Origin: Tillandsia leiboldiana
Lineage: Eukaryota > Streptophyta > Magnoliopsida > Poales > Bromeliaceae
Assembly: GCA_029204045.2 (NCBI GenBank)
Contig: CM055072.1
Span: forward strand, 11,287,879 to 11,351,878
Length of the DNA stretch: 64,000 nucleotides
Reading direction: 5' to 3'
The translations under genes and the position numbers were made by a program. Each line of letters starts with the position of its first letter. Positions within the stretch are counted from its first letter, which is position 1. Below are positions 54,601 to 64,000 of the stretch, in pieces. The notes beneath the pieces are model-generated. The model worked only from the letters and a program-made list of their open reading frames with translations. It had not been told where the DNA came from and ran no database searches.

Positions 54601-56760
54601 ACCGTCTCCGAAAACTACGTGTCCTCCGGAGATTTTCTCAAGATTTTGAAAACTATTTTTGTCACCGGTCATGTGACGGGAACACCCGCTATCCAGATAC
54701 CAAGACGAACTATCATATGCATGCAAGGAAACATTGGAAACAAGACAAGGGAAAATTTCACCTTTGCGCACCCAAACCCTTTTGGAGTGCGTCGGTAATG
54801 GTCGTGAAGTTATATGCCTAGGTAAAGGCGTCTTGTTATAGCGATTGTTGTTCCTTGATGAAATCGTCTTGCGCGATGAACTACCAAGTCTCTTTTCATT
54901 TGAAAAGTTTTGCTTTGATTTTCGGGGAGGAGCCTTGTTGGTAGTTGTTGCAAGAGGTCCTTGAGATGAGCGTTCGACTCCCGTCTTGCAATATCTTCTT
55001 ATGTGCCCTGAAACACCACAACGAAAACATACCTTAGATCTTGACGATCCCAAAGAGGATGAAGTAGGTTTGTTGTCGTTGTTTGTCTTGAATTCCGGTG
55101 TCGGAGGAGGAGATACCGACTGAGGCACAAAAACTGTCTCACTCGAACTTGGACTGTTTCCAGTTTGAGTGTATCCGAGGCCGAACCGATTTGATTGACC
55201 AAGACCAAGAAGTCTATCCAACTTACTCCTTCCTGAAGAGAATCGCTGTAAGTCATTCTTGAGTTGGAAAATGGTCTTTGTCATTTCCAGGTTATCCTGT
55301 CGAGCCTCGTTGTAGAGCTTTGAGAAGTGATTCGCGTTATCCACCAGATTTGTATGTTCCTTCTCAAGTTGCTCATTGGACTCTTGAAGGGAAACATTTG
55401 CCTTTATCAGGTTTTCCCTTTCCACTTCAAGAGCGTTTGAGAGAGAAGTCGCTCTTTTTGCTTCTTCTTCGAGATCATGCACTCTCCCTCTCAAACTCTT
55501 GTTTTGCTTAGCCACTTTCTTTGAGTCCCTCAAAAGTCTGTGGTAGGCTAGAGCAAAATCTTCACCTTCCGAATCATCCGATTCGTTGTCCGTTGCGTTC
55601 TTTTCAACAGTGGAGTTGGACAACGACTCGGATGTACTTGCCATAAAGCACATGAAGGGTGAAGATACGGATGCGTGGAATGCAGTGGAGCTCTTTTCTT
55701 CATCACTCGAAGACGACTCATTTGACGTTGAGTTGTCATCCCAAGTGACGACTTGCATCGCCTTCTTCTTTGCCGGATACTTGTTAGGACACTCTGTTGC
55801 AATGTGGCCGTAGCCTCGACATTTGAAGCATTGAAGTTGTCCTTCTGAACTTTTCTTATCCTTTGAGAAGTTCTCTTGCTTTCTTGACTTGTAACTTGAA
55901 GTACCCTTGCCTTTGTTTGACTTTCCGAAGGATGGAGATTTGCTTGAATTACCCCTTCGAAAGTTGCGGCGAAACTTCCTTGTCAAGAGAGCGAGCTGCT
56001 TCTCAAATTCCTCCATAGAAAGGTTCTCGCCATCGTTTGAGGAGGATGTATCCGCGTCTTCTTCCTTAGTTGTTTTCAACGCATAACCTGAAGACTTAGA
56101 AGTGGATGCCTTTCCAGAAGAATTGTTAGTAGTAAATGTCATTTCATAAGTTTGTAATGAACCAACTAATTCTTCTACACGTATTTCGTCCGGGTGTTTA
56201 ATAGTTTCAATGGCAGTAACCTTTGGGCGAAATCGTTCAGGAAGAGTTCTTAAGATCTTTCTTACAATCTTAAATTCTGGAATCTTCTCTCCTAGATTAG
56301 CACATGAGTTTACGATATCTTGCAATCGTGTATAGTAGTCCGTGAAAGATTCATTTTCTGCCATTAAGATAGAGTCAAACTTGCTCGTAAGCATTTGCAG
56401 TTTCTGAATCTTCACGAGGTTAGTTCCCTCATGTGTAACTTGAAGAACATCCCAGATTTCTTTCGCAGTCTCACATGCCGAGACGCGAGAGAATTCAGTT
56501 TGAGATAAGGCATTAAAGATAGCATTAATTCCCTTGCCATTGTAAGAAGATGAATCTAACTCTTCCTTGGTCCATTTCGACCTAGGTTTTAAGGTGCGAA
56601 CATCACCAATAAATTCAGTTGGATTAGACCATCCTAATTCAATTGATTGCCACACCCGTTCGTCGATGGAAATTAAAAAGGCTTTCATCCGTACTTTCCA
56701 GTACGCATAATTTGTTCCATCGAAGAACGGGGGTCGGTTGATGTTTCCACCTTCAACCAT
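51679..56760 (-). pseudogene. A3 gag-pol polyprotein gene, three disruptions in pol
   Basis: One frame starting at ATG 56760 (MVEGGNINRP) carries Gag, protease and the integrase start for 829 codons: zinc knuckle 1 at residues 311-324, coiled coil about 405-512, TQT at 531-533, zinc knuckle 2 at 578-591, protease DSG at 690-692 and integrase HHCC start (WHERLGHL). A TCA to TAA change stops it at 54273. A 37-bp deletion between short ATCA repeats near 53970 removes residues ahead of the second integrase aspartate and shifts the frame. An extra G near 53014 breaks RT. The remainder (51679-53049) is open with IYVDD and RNase H intact. Gag and Pol were evidently one frame with no visible frameshift signal, so Gag:Pol ratio control is not evident. 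Confidence 0.92.
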
Positions 56761-56779
56761 TGTTTACAACCCTATTCCC

Positions 56780-56791
56780 GCTCTGATACCA
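56780..56791 (-). other. Primer-binding site of A3
   Basis: TGGTATCAGAGC on the minus strand two bases from the 5' LTR. Confidence 0.93.
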
Positions 56792-56793
56792 CT

Positions 56794-58141
56794 TGTTGGG
56801 TTATATGTAATAAGGATCTAAATAGGGGAAAAAACACCTAGAGGGGGGTGAATAGGTGTAAACGTATAAACACTCAAAAATCGTTGCGATAAAAACCCAA
56901 TGCGGAAATAAAAAATAATACGCAAGATTTTTACGTGGAAAACTCCATCACCGGAGTAAAAAACCACGGGACCGATAACACGGCAGAAATCCACTAGAAT
57001 TAAAACACGTACAAGGTGATTTACCGTACACAATTACGACTTAACCTTTTCCATACGCTCCTAGAGGATCTTCTCCGCTCGCTCCGCGACGCTTCTCGAA
57101 TCCACGATCTGCGCCCAACGCCGAATCCACGGCGTCCAACGTCGAATCCACGACGTCCGACCGAATCCACGGTCTTCACCCAATAGCACCCTTCGAATCC
57201 ACGAACGTGCCTCGCTCCGAATCCACGAGAGCGGTTGAACCTTGAATCCACAAGGACACGCGAATCCACGCGCCGATTTTTGGGGTAAATCGTTGTTTTT
57301 GGGTGGTGATGATCCGCCGAATACTTAGATCAAAGATAGATCGGAAATACCATCTAAGTATTCATTAGTTTGATTCAACTCAAGATGTGAGTATGAAAAC
57401 CTAGAATCAAACTAATCAATATAGATGAAGAAACATAGAGTATTCTTTAATGATTTCCTTTCTTCTCTATATGTGGATCTAGAGCCGTATAAGATGATAC
57501 AGGAAAAATGACGGCTATTTGGATTTTTCGGCTCCCATGAAAAAGAGTCATAGGGTCTATTTATAGGTTAGAAACCCTAGGAAGGAGATAAGAATCAAAA
57601 ACCTAACATTTCTGGAGATTTTACGGACGGCGATCCGGATCGGATTAGCTGTGATCCGGATCGTCGTAACGAGTCAGGCAATTCCAGAAAAACGAAGGTT
57701 CGGGATCCGGATCGAAGTGCTTGATCCGGATCGTTCATACAGTTCACCAAACATCAACGTTCGGGATCCGGATTGCGAAGCCTGATCCGGATCGTTCAAG
57801 GAAGATGGTAAACTCAGTGTTCGGGATCCGGATCAAGAGAGGCTACGATCCGGATTGAACTGGTGTATGAACGAACCACCTTCGGGATCCGGATAGAACA
57901 ACCTGATCCGGATCCTGAACATGTCCCAAGTCCAGTTTTTGATTTTTATGCAATGAAAGATTCTTCCAAGTGTTTCTACACTACAAGAAGTATTCGGATC
58001 ACACAAAATCTTTAGTAAAACATACCTGATCCTTTTGAATTCTTCTTTCTTGAGATTGAGTTAAATGATCCAACTTTCTTCACCTTCAATCTTCAAGACT
58101 TGAGACTTTCACGAAACTACGCCAACTCAAATTCCGTAACA
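56794..58141 (-). mobile_element. A3 5' LTR
   Basis: 1,348 bp, TG...CA. Palindromes 57632-57914, TATAAATA at 57565-57558 and GTGGATTC hairpin array 57095-57272 on the minus strand. Abuts TSD ACAAA at 58142. Confidence 0.93.
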
Positions 58142-58146
58142 ACAAA
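58142..58146. repeat. Target-site duplication ACAAA, right
   Basis: Right copy of the duplication flanking A3; the A4 pol frame resumes right after it. Confidence 0.92.
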
Positions 58147-58148
58147 AT

Positions 58149-58961
58149 GGTGAAGGCATCCATCTGTGTCAATCCAAGTATGCAAAGGAGTTGGTAAAGA
58201 AATTCGGATTAGAAGATTCTAAAGATTTACCTACTCCTATGGGAACTAGCAATAAGGGATTAGGAAGTGAATCTCTTAGTGATAGTGTAGACGAGAAACT
58301 CTATCGAAGTATGATTAGAAGTCTACTCTACCTCACAGCTAGTGGCCCGGACATATCCTTTAGTGTTGGGATCTGCGCGAGATATCAGTCAGCTCCAAAG
58401 GAGGATCACCTGAAAGCGGTGAAACGGATCATCCGGTACGTCAAAGGAACTGTAAACTTCGGAATTTGGTATCCTATGGGAACAAGTCTTGACATTATAG
58501 GATATTCAGATGCCGATTGGGCAGGATCAGTGGATGATCGGAAAAGTACGAGTGGTGCATGTTTCTATCTTGGCCATTGTCTTGTTGCATGGCATAGTAA
58601 AAAGCAAAACTGCATTGCACTCTCGACTGCCGAAGCGGAATATATCTCAGCGGGTAGTTGTTCAACTCAACTCATTTGGATGAAAAGCGTGTTGAGCGAC
58701 TTCCGGATTTCAGCAACTTCGGTAACTGTTTTATGTGACAACACTAGTGCTATAAACATTTCAAAAAACCCTGTGTTGCACTCAAGAACAAAACACATTG
58801 AACTTAGATATCATTTTCTTAGAGAGCTAGTTGAATCAAATATTCTTCAAATTTCATACATTTCAACTGAAGATCAATTAGCTGACATTTTAACAAAACC
58901 TTTGGATCAAAAACGTTTTATTCATTTGCGTAAAGCAATTGGAATGCTTTCCTTGAAATAA
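58149..58961 (+). pseudogene. A4 pol 3' part: RT end and RNase H (open)
   Basis: Continues the RT interrupted at 47076: GEGIHLCQSKYAKELVK, then the RT C-terminus (SRPD-type region reads SGPDISFSVGICARYQ) and RNase H with GYSDADWAGS, STAEAEYIS and LCDNTSAI, ending at the same LRKAIGMLSLK terminus as A1 and A3. It is open throughout, but the gene as a whole is split by A3. Confidence 0.9.
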
Positions 58962-60528
58962 CCCTTTTTGAAACTCTTGTTTAGGTTAGGTTTTGTTTTT
59001 ATGTTTTTGTTCATTATCTATGCTTAGACATAGAACATTAATTGAGCATATGTCTTATTGACTTTAATAGCATCATTTCGTTTATTTAGAAATTTATTAT
59101 GCTTTGGATATCATAATAATTCATTTGATGCAATGATCATTTATGTGAATTAAATCATCTTTGTTTTGATCGAAGTCAATTTCTCTCTCGATGATCTCTT
59201 GGTATAGTTTTTATCTTATTTGACTATTTAGTCGAGTATGAAATCGAGATCAATATTTGGTTGAATACTTTATATCTTAAATAATTGATAGCCAATTGAG
59301 GGGGAGTCAAAGAAAAAGTGTTATGCTCAAAAGATGTGGAAAGAGTTACATCCCAATGAGGAGTGTGAAAACTACCACCACATGGAGGAAATAGCTACCA
59401 CCTCGGTCGTCCGAGTACTGTGTGCAGCTACCACATGTATACCAAGCAAGGTTTTTCAAGTTTGATTAAATAAAATGCATGTTGAAATACTTGACTCTGT
59501 CAAAATTTCAAGGTTGGTATAAGGTGGGAATTTTAATGAAAGATGCTCAAAGAGTCACTCTCTTCAAAAAATTGACTAGATATATTATCTAACTTATCGG
59601 GATTTCAGACATCTATTGATCTTGGTATTTCATTTTTTTTACCAAATTGATGATTTGATAAAGGCATTACTCATAAGATCAAGCTAGATGTAATTGAAGT
59701 TGTTCAACTTTAAGGGATTTAATTTTTATAAATCTTCGTTTCGTTATTTGAATATTTTTGATAGATTTGGCATAATCTATTTCTTGTTGTATGAAACGAT
59801 GATTTTCATTTAAAGTTGATACACAAAAGTGCTTACATACTTTTTCTGGATTTTGTGGAATTTTTTTGAAATTTTCTGAAGAAAAAGTTGGAGCCGATCC
59901 GGATTGGACAAGCCGATCCGGATCCCGAACGCAGGTATTTTCTGCGGGTAGCCGATCCGGATCGGATTCACGAACTGATCCGGATCGCGGCTAGGATTTT
60001 ATATAGAACAAAAGGAGTTTGATTTCTTTTTACTTCAATCTTTTGTTCCAAATTCTCCAGAGCTTCTCTCTCTAGAATTCATCCGTCTTGGAAGCTTACA
60101 AACTCAAGTTCTTCGATTCTAAGTTTTATTGATCAAAATCTCGGTTTTTCACAATTTTTCATATTCTTCCTCAAAACGTGTGAAATTTCTGTATCTTTTT
60201 CGTTTTGGATTAGTTTTTGATCAAATTTCTTTTGAAATAAGAACTCTGGGTAGATTAGTTTTGATTATATGCTAGATATTCTCATGATAAACAGATTTTT
60301 GGCCTTCGATTTCAAAAAATTCGGTTTTAGGGCATATAATGGGAATTTTCGAAAATCATGCGATTGATCTATTTTTAAAATTCCTTTTGCAAAACTAATT
60401 TGATTCTTAGTCTCTCTACACGATAATGATTGTTTGGGTACAATCTTTCAAATTTTTGAAAATTGACAATTTTTCGTGTTCTTGAGTAGTTGTTCGCAGG
60501 ACTTTAAATCTATTAAGCACTTGCACCA
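58962..60528 (+). other. A4 post-pol region: hairpin, palindromes, decayed intron
   Basis: No coding signal. Hairpin CTCGG-TCGT-CCGAG at 59402-59415. GATCCGGATC-type palindromes at 59896-59986 followed by TTTTATATAG near 60000. The donor site is lost (AAGTAAGT shortened to AAGT near 60121); the acceptor CAG at 60497-60499 remains, 30 nt before the ORF. Confidence 0.75.
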
Positions 60529-61122
60529 ATGGCGTTTGCATGGATAATCTTCCTTCTGGTTGCAATGGTGCACACACGTAAGACTATAAAAGGAGAACAA
60601 GATAAATCAAGTCAAGAAGAGACAAGGAAAGTGTGTCAAAATAATTCAGAATCAGATGAAGAAGATTGGGAGGAAATCTGTAAACAAGCACAACAAGCTG
60701 TTGATAAAGAAGACAGGTTGTACTTAAAGAGCAAAAAGCTGACGAAATCTTCCTCAACAACCAAGCAGTACACTAGGCGAAAGAATTCAAGGGGCACTGG
60801 AATTCAGATTGATGAACCCCTCACCAGAGCTCGCTCTCTCCCTAGAGAATCTCCATGGAATGAAGGTCAAGGTGCACCATCTGCATCTACACTGCATCCC
60901 TCAACGTCCTGGAGACACACTGCAAAAGCGAATGTATGGTCCTCCATTCGACAAGAACAGCGGAGATTGTCTGCTGAACAAGACAGTTTGTCCACAAACC
61001 TCCAACAGATTATCTCTGAGCAACACAAGATGAAAAGAAAGTGTTCCACAATATCAAAATTGCTTAAAGCAATTTTGAAGAAGTTGGATTGTAGCAATCC
61101 CACCAGTTCTGACTCGGGATGA
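60529..61122 (+). CDS. Short form of the Sirevirus extra ORF (A4), 197 aa
   Basis: ATG at 60529 aligns with the other copies (MAFAWIIFLLVAMVHTRKT). The hydrophobic start is kept, then an acidic stretch (SESDEEDWEE), a basic segment, and a C-terminal coiled-coil-like tail (QEQRRLSAEQDSL...KLLKAILKKLDC) ending in SSDSG. The 240-residue middle region of the A0 and A1 copies is missing, yet the frame stays open across the join. The termini, not the middle, are therefore what all copies share. Function unknown. Could be a functional short isoform or a deletion copy that happens to be in frame. Confidence 0.7.
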   Translation: MAFAWIIFLLVAMVHTRKTIKGEQDKSSQEETRKVCQNNSESDEEDWEEICKQAQQAVDKEDRLYLKSKKLTKSSSTTKQYTRRKNSRGTGIQIDEPLTRARSLPRESPWNEGQGAPSASTLHPSTSWRHTAKANVWSSIRQEQRRLSAEQDSLSTNLQQIISEQHKMKRKCSTISKLLKAILKKLDCSNPTSSDSG

Positions 61123-61833
61123 TCTAACCTCAGACTCTAACTTTTCTTTTCTTTTGCAGGTTGTTAGTTTTAGTTCTTAAATTCCTTTTAATTTTTGTTT
61201 AGTTTTTGTTCTCAAACTTTTGGTTCCCGAACTTTTTAACTCTCCTTATTTATTTTGTAATCTTGGCTAACTTTGTGACAAAAGGGGGGAGAGAATATTA
61301 GAACAGTTAAACAATGAAACTATGATCGATTGACCAGCTGTGAACCATGAAGGTAAGTATAACTTCAACTTTTGTGTTTTCTTTTGTGATTGCATGCATG
61401 CCTCGACTAACTATTCGATTAACTATTTGGGCATGTAATATAACTAACAAGTTGATGTTGACTAACAATTTTGTGACATTTGGATTTTGAATGCATAGAA
61501 GATATGTTGGTTTTTAACTATGATCCAATTACATATCTGAATGTATAAATGTCATGGTAAGTATAAATGAGTATAAACTTCATCTCTGTGTGTGGTTTTT
61601 GAATGACATAAAATTCTTGAGGTATCTAACGATTTCTTTTGTCAAGAATGATTTCTTTTGCAGAGAGTACAGATGTCTAAGTTTAGAGTCTGTTTTAGGA
61701 GTTTAACTCATGTATCTATCTTTATTTGGATCTCATTGTAAATTTTTATTGTATGGTGATATCAACAAAAATATCTTTTTGAATTTTCTTGAGTGGATTT
61801 GTGTTTTGTCACGAAACCGCCAAAGGGGGAGAT
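61123..61833 (+). other. A4 3' interior with two polypurine tracts
   Basis: GTGACAAAAGGGGGGAGAG at 61277-61294 and CCGCCAAAGGGGGAGAT ending at 61833, abutting the LTR. No coding signal between them. Confidence 0.8.
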
Positions 61834-62060
61834 TGTTACGGAATTTGAGTTGGCGTATTTCGTGAATTCGGTTAAGTCTTGAAGATTGAAGATAAAGAAG
61901 GTTGGATCATATAACTCAATCTCAAGAAAGAAGAATTCAAAAGGATCAGGTATGTTTAAATAATTATCTTTGGTGATCCGAATACTTCTTATAGTGTAGA
62001 AACACTTGGATGAATTTTTAATTGCATAAAAATCAAAAACTGGACATGGGACATGTTCAT

Positions 62061-62344
62061 GATCCGGATCAGACACTTCGATCCGGATCCCGAAGGGTGT
62101 TAGTTCATACGCAAATTCAATCGGGATCCAAGCCTCTTCTGATCCGGATCCCGAACACTGGTTCTTACCGAAATATATGAACGATCCGGATTAGGCATTT
62201 CAATCCGGATCCCGAACATTGGTGTTTGGTGAATTGTATGAACGATCCGGATCAGGCACTTCGATCCGGATCCCGAACCTTTGTTTTTCAGGAAACTGTC
62301 TGTCTCGTTACTGCAATCCGCATCGCCGAAATCCGATCCGGATC
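62061..62344 (+). promoter_or_regulatory. GATCCGGATC palindrome array in LTR U3 (A4)
   Basis: Paired palindromes separated by about ten bases, the second of each pair followed by CCCGAA, in units of about 60 bp, ending about 65 bp before TATA. Confidence 0.85.
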
Positions 62345-62673
62345 GTCGTCCTGAAAAATCCCAGAAAAGGTTAGTTTTTGATTCTTATCCTCTTCCAACG
62401 GTTTCTAACCTATAAATAGACCCTATGATTCATCTTTTAGGGAATGGAAATAATACGACCGAAATAGAAAAATCCACATATAGAGAAGAAAGGAAATACT
62501 AGATTTAATTCTATGTTTCTTCATCTATATTATTAATTTGATTCTAGGTTTTCCAAACTCAGATTTTGAATAGAATCAAATTAATGAATACTTAGATGGT
62601 ATTTCCGATCTATTTCTAATCTAAGTATTCGGCGGATCATCACCACCCAAAAATAACGATTTCCCCAAAATCG

Positions 62674-62852
62674 GCGCGTGGACTCGCGTGGCCTTGTGGA
62701 TTCAAGGTGCTACCGCTCTCGTGGATTCAGAGCGAGGTACGTTCGTGGATTCGAGACGTGCTACTGGGTGAAGACCGTGGATTCGGTCGGACGTCGTGGA
62801 CTCGACGTTGGACGCCGTGGATTCGGCGTTGGACGCAGATCGTGGATTCGAG
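62674..62852 (+). repeat. GTGGATTC micro-hairpin array (A4 LTR)
   Basis: Eight loops of GTGGATTC or GTGGACTC with arms CGC/GCG, CCTT/AAGG, CGCTC/GAGCG (11-nt loop), ACGT-containing, GACC/GGTC, ACGTC/GACGT, ACGCC/GGCGT; the last is weak. Confidence 0.85.
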
Positions 62853-63152
62853 AAGCGTTGCGGAGCGAGTGGAGAAGATCAACTAGGAGCGTATGGAAAA
62901 ATGTTGAGTCGTCTGTGAGTACGGTATATCACCTTTGTACGCGTTATAATTCTAGTGGATTTCACCGTGTTATCGGTCCCGTGGTTTTTTACTCCGGTTT
63001 GGAGTTTTCCACGTAAAAATCTCTGCGTGTTATTTATTTTTCCGCATTGGGTTTTATATCGCAAAGATTTTTGAGTGTTTGTTGTTTACACCTATTCACC
63101 CCCCTCTAGGTGTTTTTTCCCCTATTTAGATCCAATTATTCATAACCCAACA

Positions 63153-63739
63153 GGCCCCCCGTCTCGAAGCCTCCTTCCTCTCCGGCTCTGCCTTCTTCTA
63201 TTCTGGGCCCGTTCCTTGGGGCCTCCTAACCACTTGGCCCAGCCTCGTGTTGCTCTGAGGCGGGCTTGGCTTTGGCCCCGCTGGCTCTACCGGCTTCTTT
63301 CAGCCAGGTTGGTGTGGCTTCGGGCAAACCGCTCGCTTCTCGTCGGAGCCTTCGTCTTGCGGCTAAGTACAAGGGCAACTTCATTCCCTCGCTCCAACGT
63401 GCTCGTGACCTTCGATCCAAGAAGCTTTTCCTGGCGAGCGCTTCATCGTTGGAAGCCGTCCCCCGCGCTTCTCCTTCACGGTCCCCACCTTTTCCCCCCG
63501 CGCCCAGCCCCTCGTCGGTCCATCCTCCCCTTTCTTGTCTTCCCTCCTCTGTTAGGGTTGGGCGAGTGGAGGGCCCGTTACGAGACCGGGATCCCTCCTT
63601 TCCGCTTTCGGAGACTGACGTGACTCTTATCAAGGCTGCCTGTGGTATTCTGGATTCGGCAGTTGGCCCTCTCCCTGTACCGCCTGCTATCACAAGTGTG
63701 GTTGTCCGCCCCGCGGAGGTGGATGCAGCGGATCCGTAG
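63153..63739 (+). pseudogene. LINE ORF1 C-terminal part
   Basis: GC-rich sequence unlike the elements to its left, with an open frame (without ATG) ending at 63739: basic SRRSLRLAAKYKG, a Pro/Ser-rich middle, and TDVTLIKAACGILDS. It lies 54 bp before a clear LINE endonuclease ORF, so it is probably the end of ORF1 (RNA-binding Gag-like protein). An upstream stop in the same frame near 63227 and the LTR at 63152 truncate it. The family assignment rests on position. Confidence 0.5.
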
Positions 63740-63793
63740 TGCGTTGGAGTGATCTCGGGGGTCTGTTGCGGGGTTTGCGGCTTTCGTTTTTCT

Positions 63794-64000
63794 ATGGCTA
63801 GGAATCGCGTCTTCCGCTTTCTTTCTTGGAACGTTCGAGGTTTAAATGATCCCTCTAAGTGCTCTTCTATCTTATCTCTTATTCGGAATAGTAAATGCGG
63901 TGTGGTGTGCCTCCAACAGACGAAGTTAGCTTACACTTCGGTTGCCACCCTTCGCTCTGTGTGCGGCTTCTTCCTGCGCTATTTCTGTACTCTCGATGCT
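63794..64000 (+). CDS. LINE ORF2, endonuclease start (runs off window)
   Basis: ATG at 63794 followed by an open frame to the window end (69 codons): MARNRVFRFLSWNVRGLND, then CGVVCLQQTK. These match the first two motifs of the apurinic-like endonuclease domain of plant L1-type LINEs (WNVRGLN and the QETK motif, here QQTK). The endonuclease nicks target DNA to start reverse transcription. The usual Glu of QETK is Gln here, which would remove a metal-binding residue and suggests an inactive copy or a variant. Confidence 0.82.
   Translation, partial: MARNRVFRFLSWNVRGLNDPSKCSSILSLIRNSKCGVVCLQQTKLAYTSVATLRSVCGFFLRYFCTLDA

Larger units (their letters stand above)
47077..58141 (-). mobile_element. 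Sirevirus A3, near-complete (11,065 bp, minus strand)
   Basis: Both LTRs, PBS, gag-pol, post-pol block, extra ORF remnant and polypurine tract are present, with a perfect 5-bp TSD. The LTRs differ mainly by indels in the part nearest the gap, so the insertion looks young. Nevertheless pol is broken at three sites and the extra ORF is decayed. Confidence 0.93.
61834..63152 (+). mobile_element. A4 3' LTR (intact, 1,319 bp)
   Basis: TGTTACGG...ATAACCCAACA. Six exact GATCCGGATC palindromes between 62061 and 62344, TATAAATA at 62411-62418, hairpin array 62674-62852, and CACCTATTCACCCCC...CTAGGTG near its end. This uninterrupted copy is the reference for reading the split A0 LTR. Confidence 0.93.

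Noticed and set aside
1..64000. Host genes, tRNA or rRNA genes
   Set aside because: Every long open frame with recognisable motifs belongs to a retroelement; no tRNA-like cloverleaf or rRNA sequence was recognised by eye, though a tRNAscan run would be needed to be sure.

Overview
The window is a block of nested retrotransposons from a flowering-plant genome. I see no host gene, tRNA or rRNA. The plant origin rests on the element types: Ty1/copia elements of the Sirevirus type (two Gag zinc knuckles flanking a coiled coil, an extra ORF after pol, initiator-Met-tRNA primer site, repeated polypurine tracts), Ty3/gypsy chromovirus fragments of the Tekay/Del type with a C-terminal chromodomain, and the start of a LINE. 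The species cannot be told from the sequence.

Layout. 1-7860 plus 25412-25686 is the 3' part of a + strand Sirevirus (A0) that sits in a Tekay LTR. A0 carries a 3.76 kb Tekay-like solo LTR (649-4406, TSD GTTAG), an extra ORF with one in-frame TGA (4737-6191) and a 3' LTR. That LTR is split at TSD CTAGG by a minus strand Sirevirus (A1, 7861-25411). A1 contains a 100-N gap, and its second half largely repeats its first; LTR sequence variants show this is probably two overlapping contig ends of one ~11.5 kb element. 25687-34852 holds two damaged minus strand Tekay copies (G1, G2), with a solo Sirevirus LTR of a second subfamily (B) in G2. 34853-38432 is a B-type interior with an open gag but no pol. 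31623-37096 is then repeated at 38433-43891. 43893-46309 is a + strand Tekay LTR (G3) running into a second 100-N gap. 46410-63152 is a + strand Sirevirus (A4) split by a nearly complete minus strand Sirevirus (A3, 47077-58141, TSD ACAAA). A4 lies in a LINE whose ORF1 tail and ORF2 endonuclease start occupy 63153-64000.

How the parts work together. In the Sirevirus copies a promoter (palindrome cluster GATCCGGATC followed by TATA) lies in the LTR, and a second copy of the same arrangement lies between pol and the extra ORF. The second one is followed by a conserved intron leading to that ORF. The LTR leader carries an array of small hairpins that keep the loop GTGGATTC while their stems differ. 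The Tekay LTRs carry repeated CCAAT-N10-CACGTG modules upstream of TATA, the spacing of the plant ER-stress element ERSE-I. These three non-coding systems are the most interesting content of the window. Frameshifts concentrate beside the two gaps, so many of the breaks near them are probably sequencing errors.
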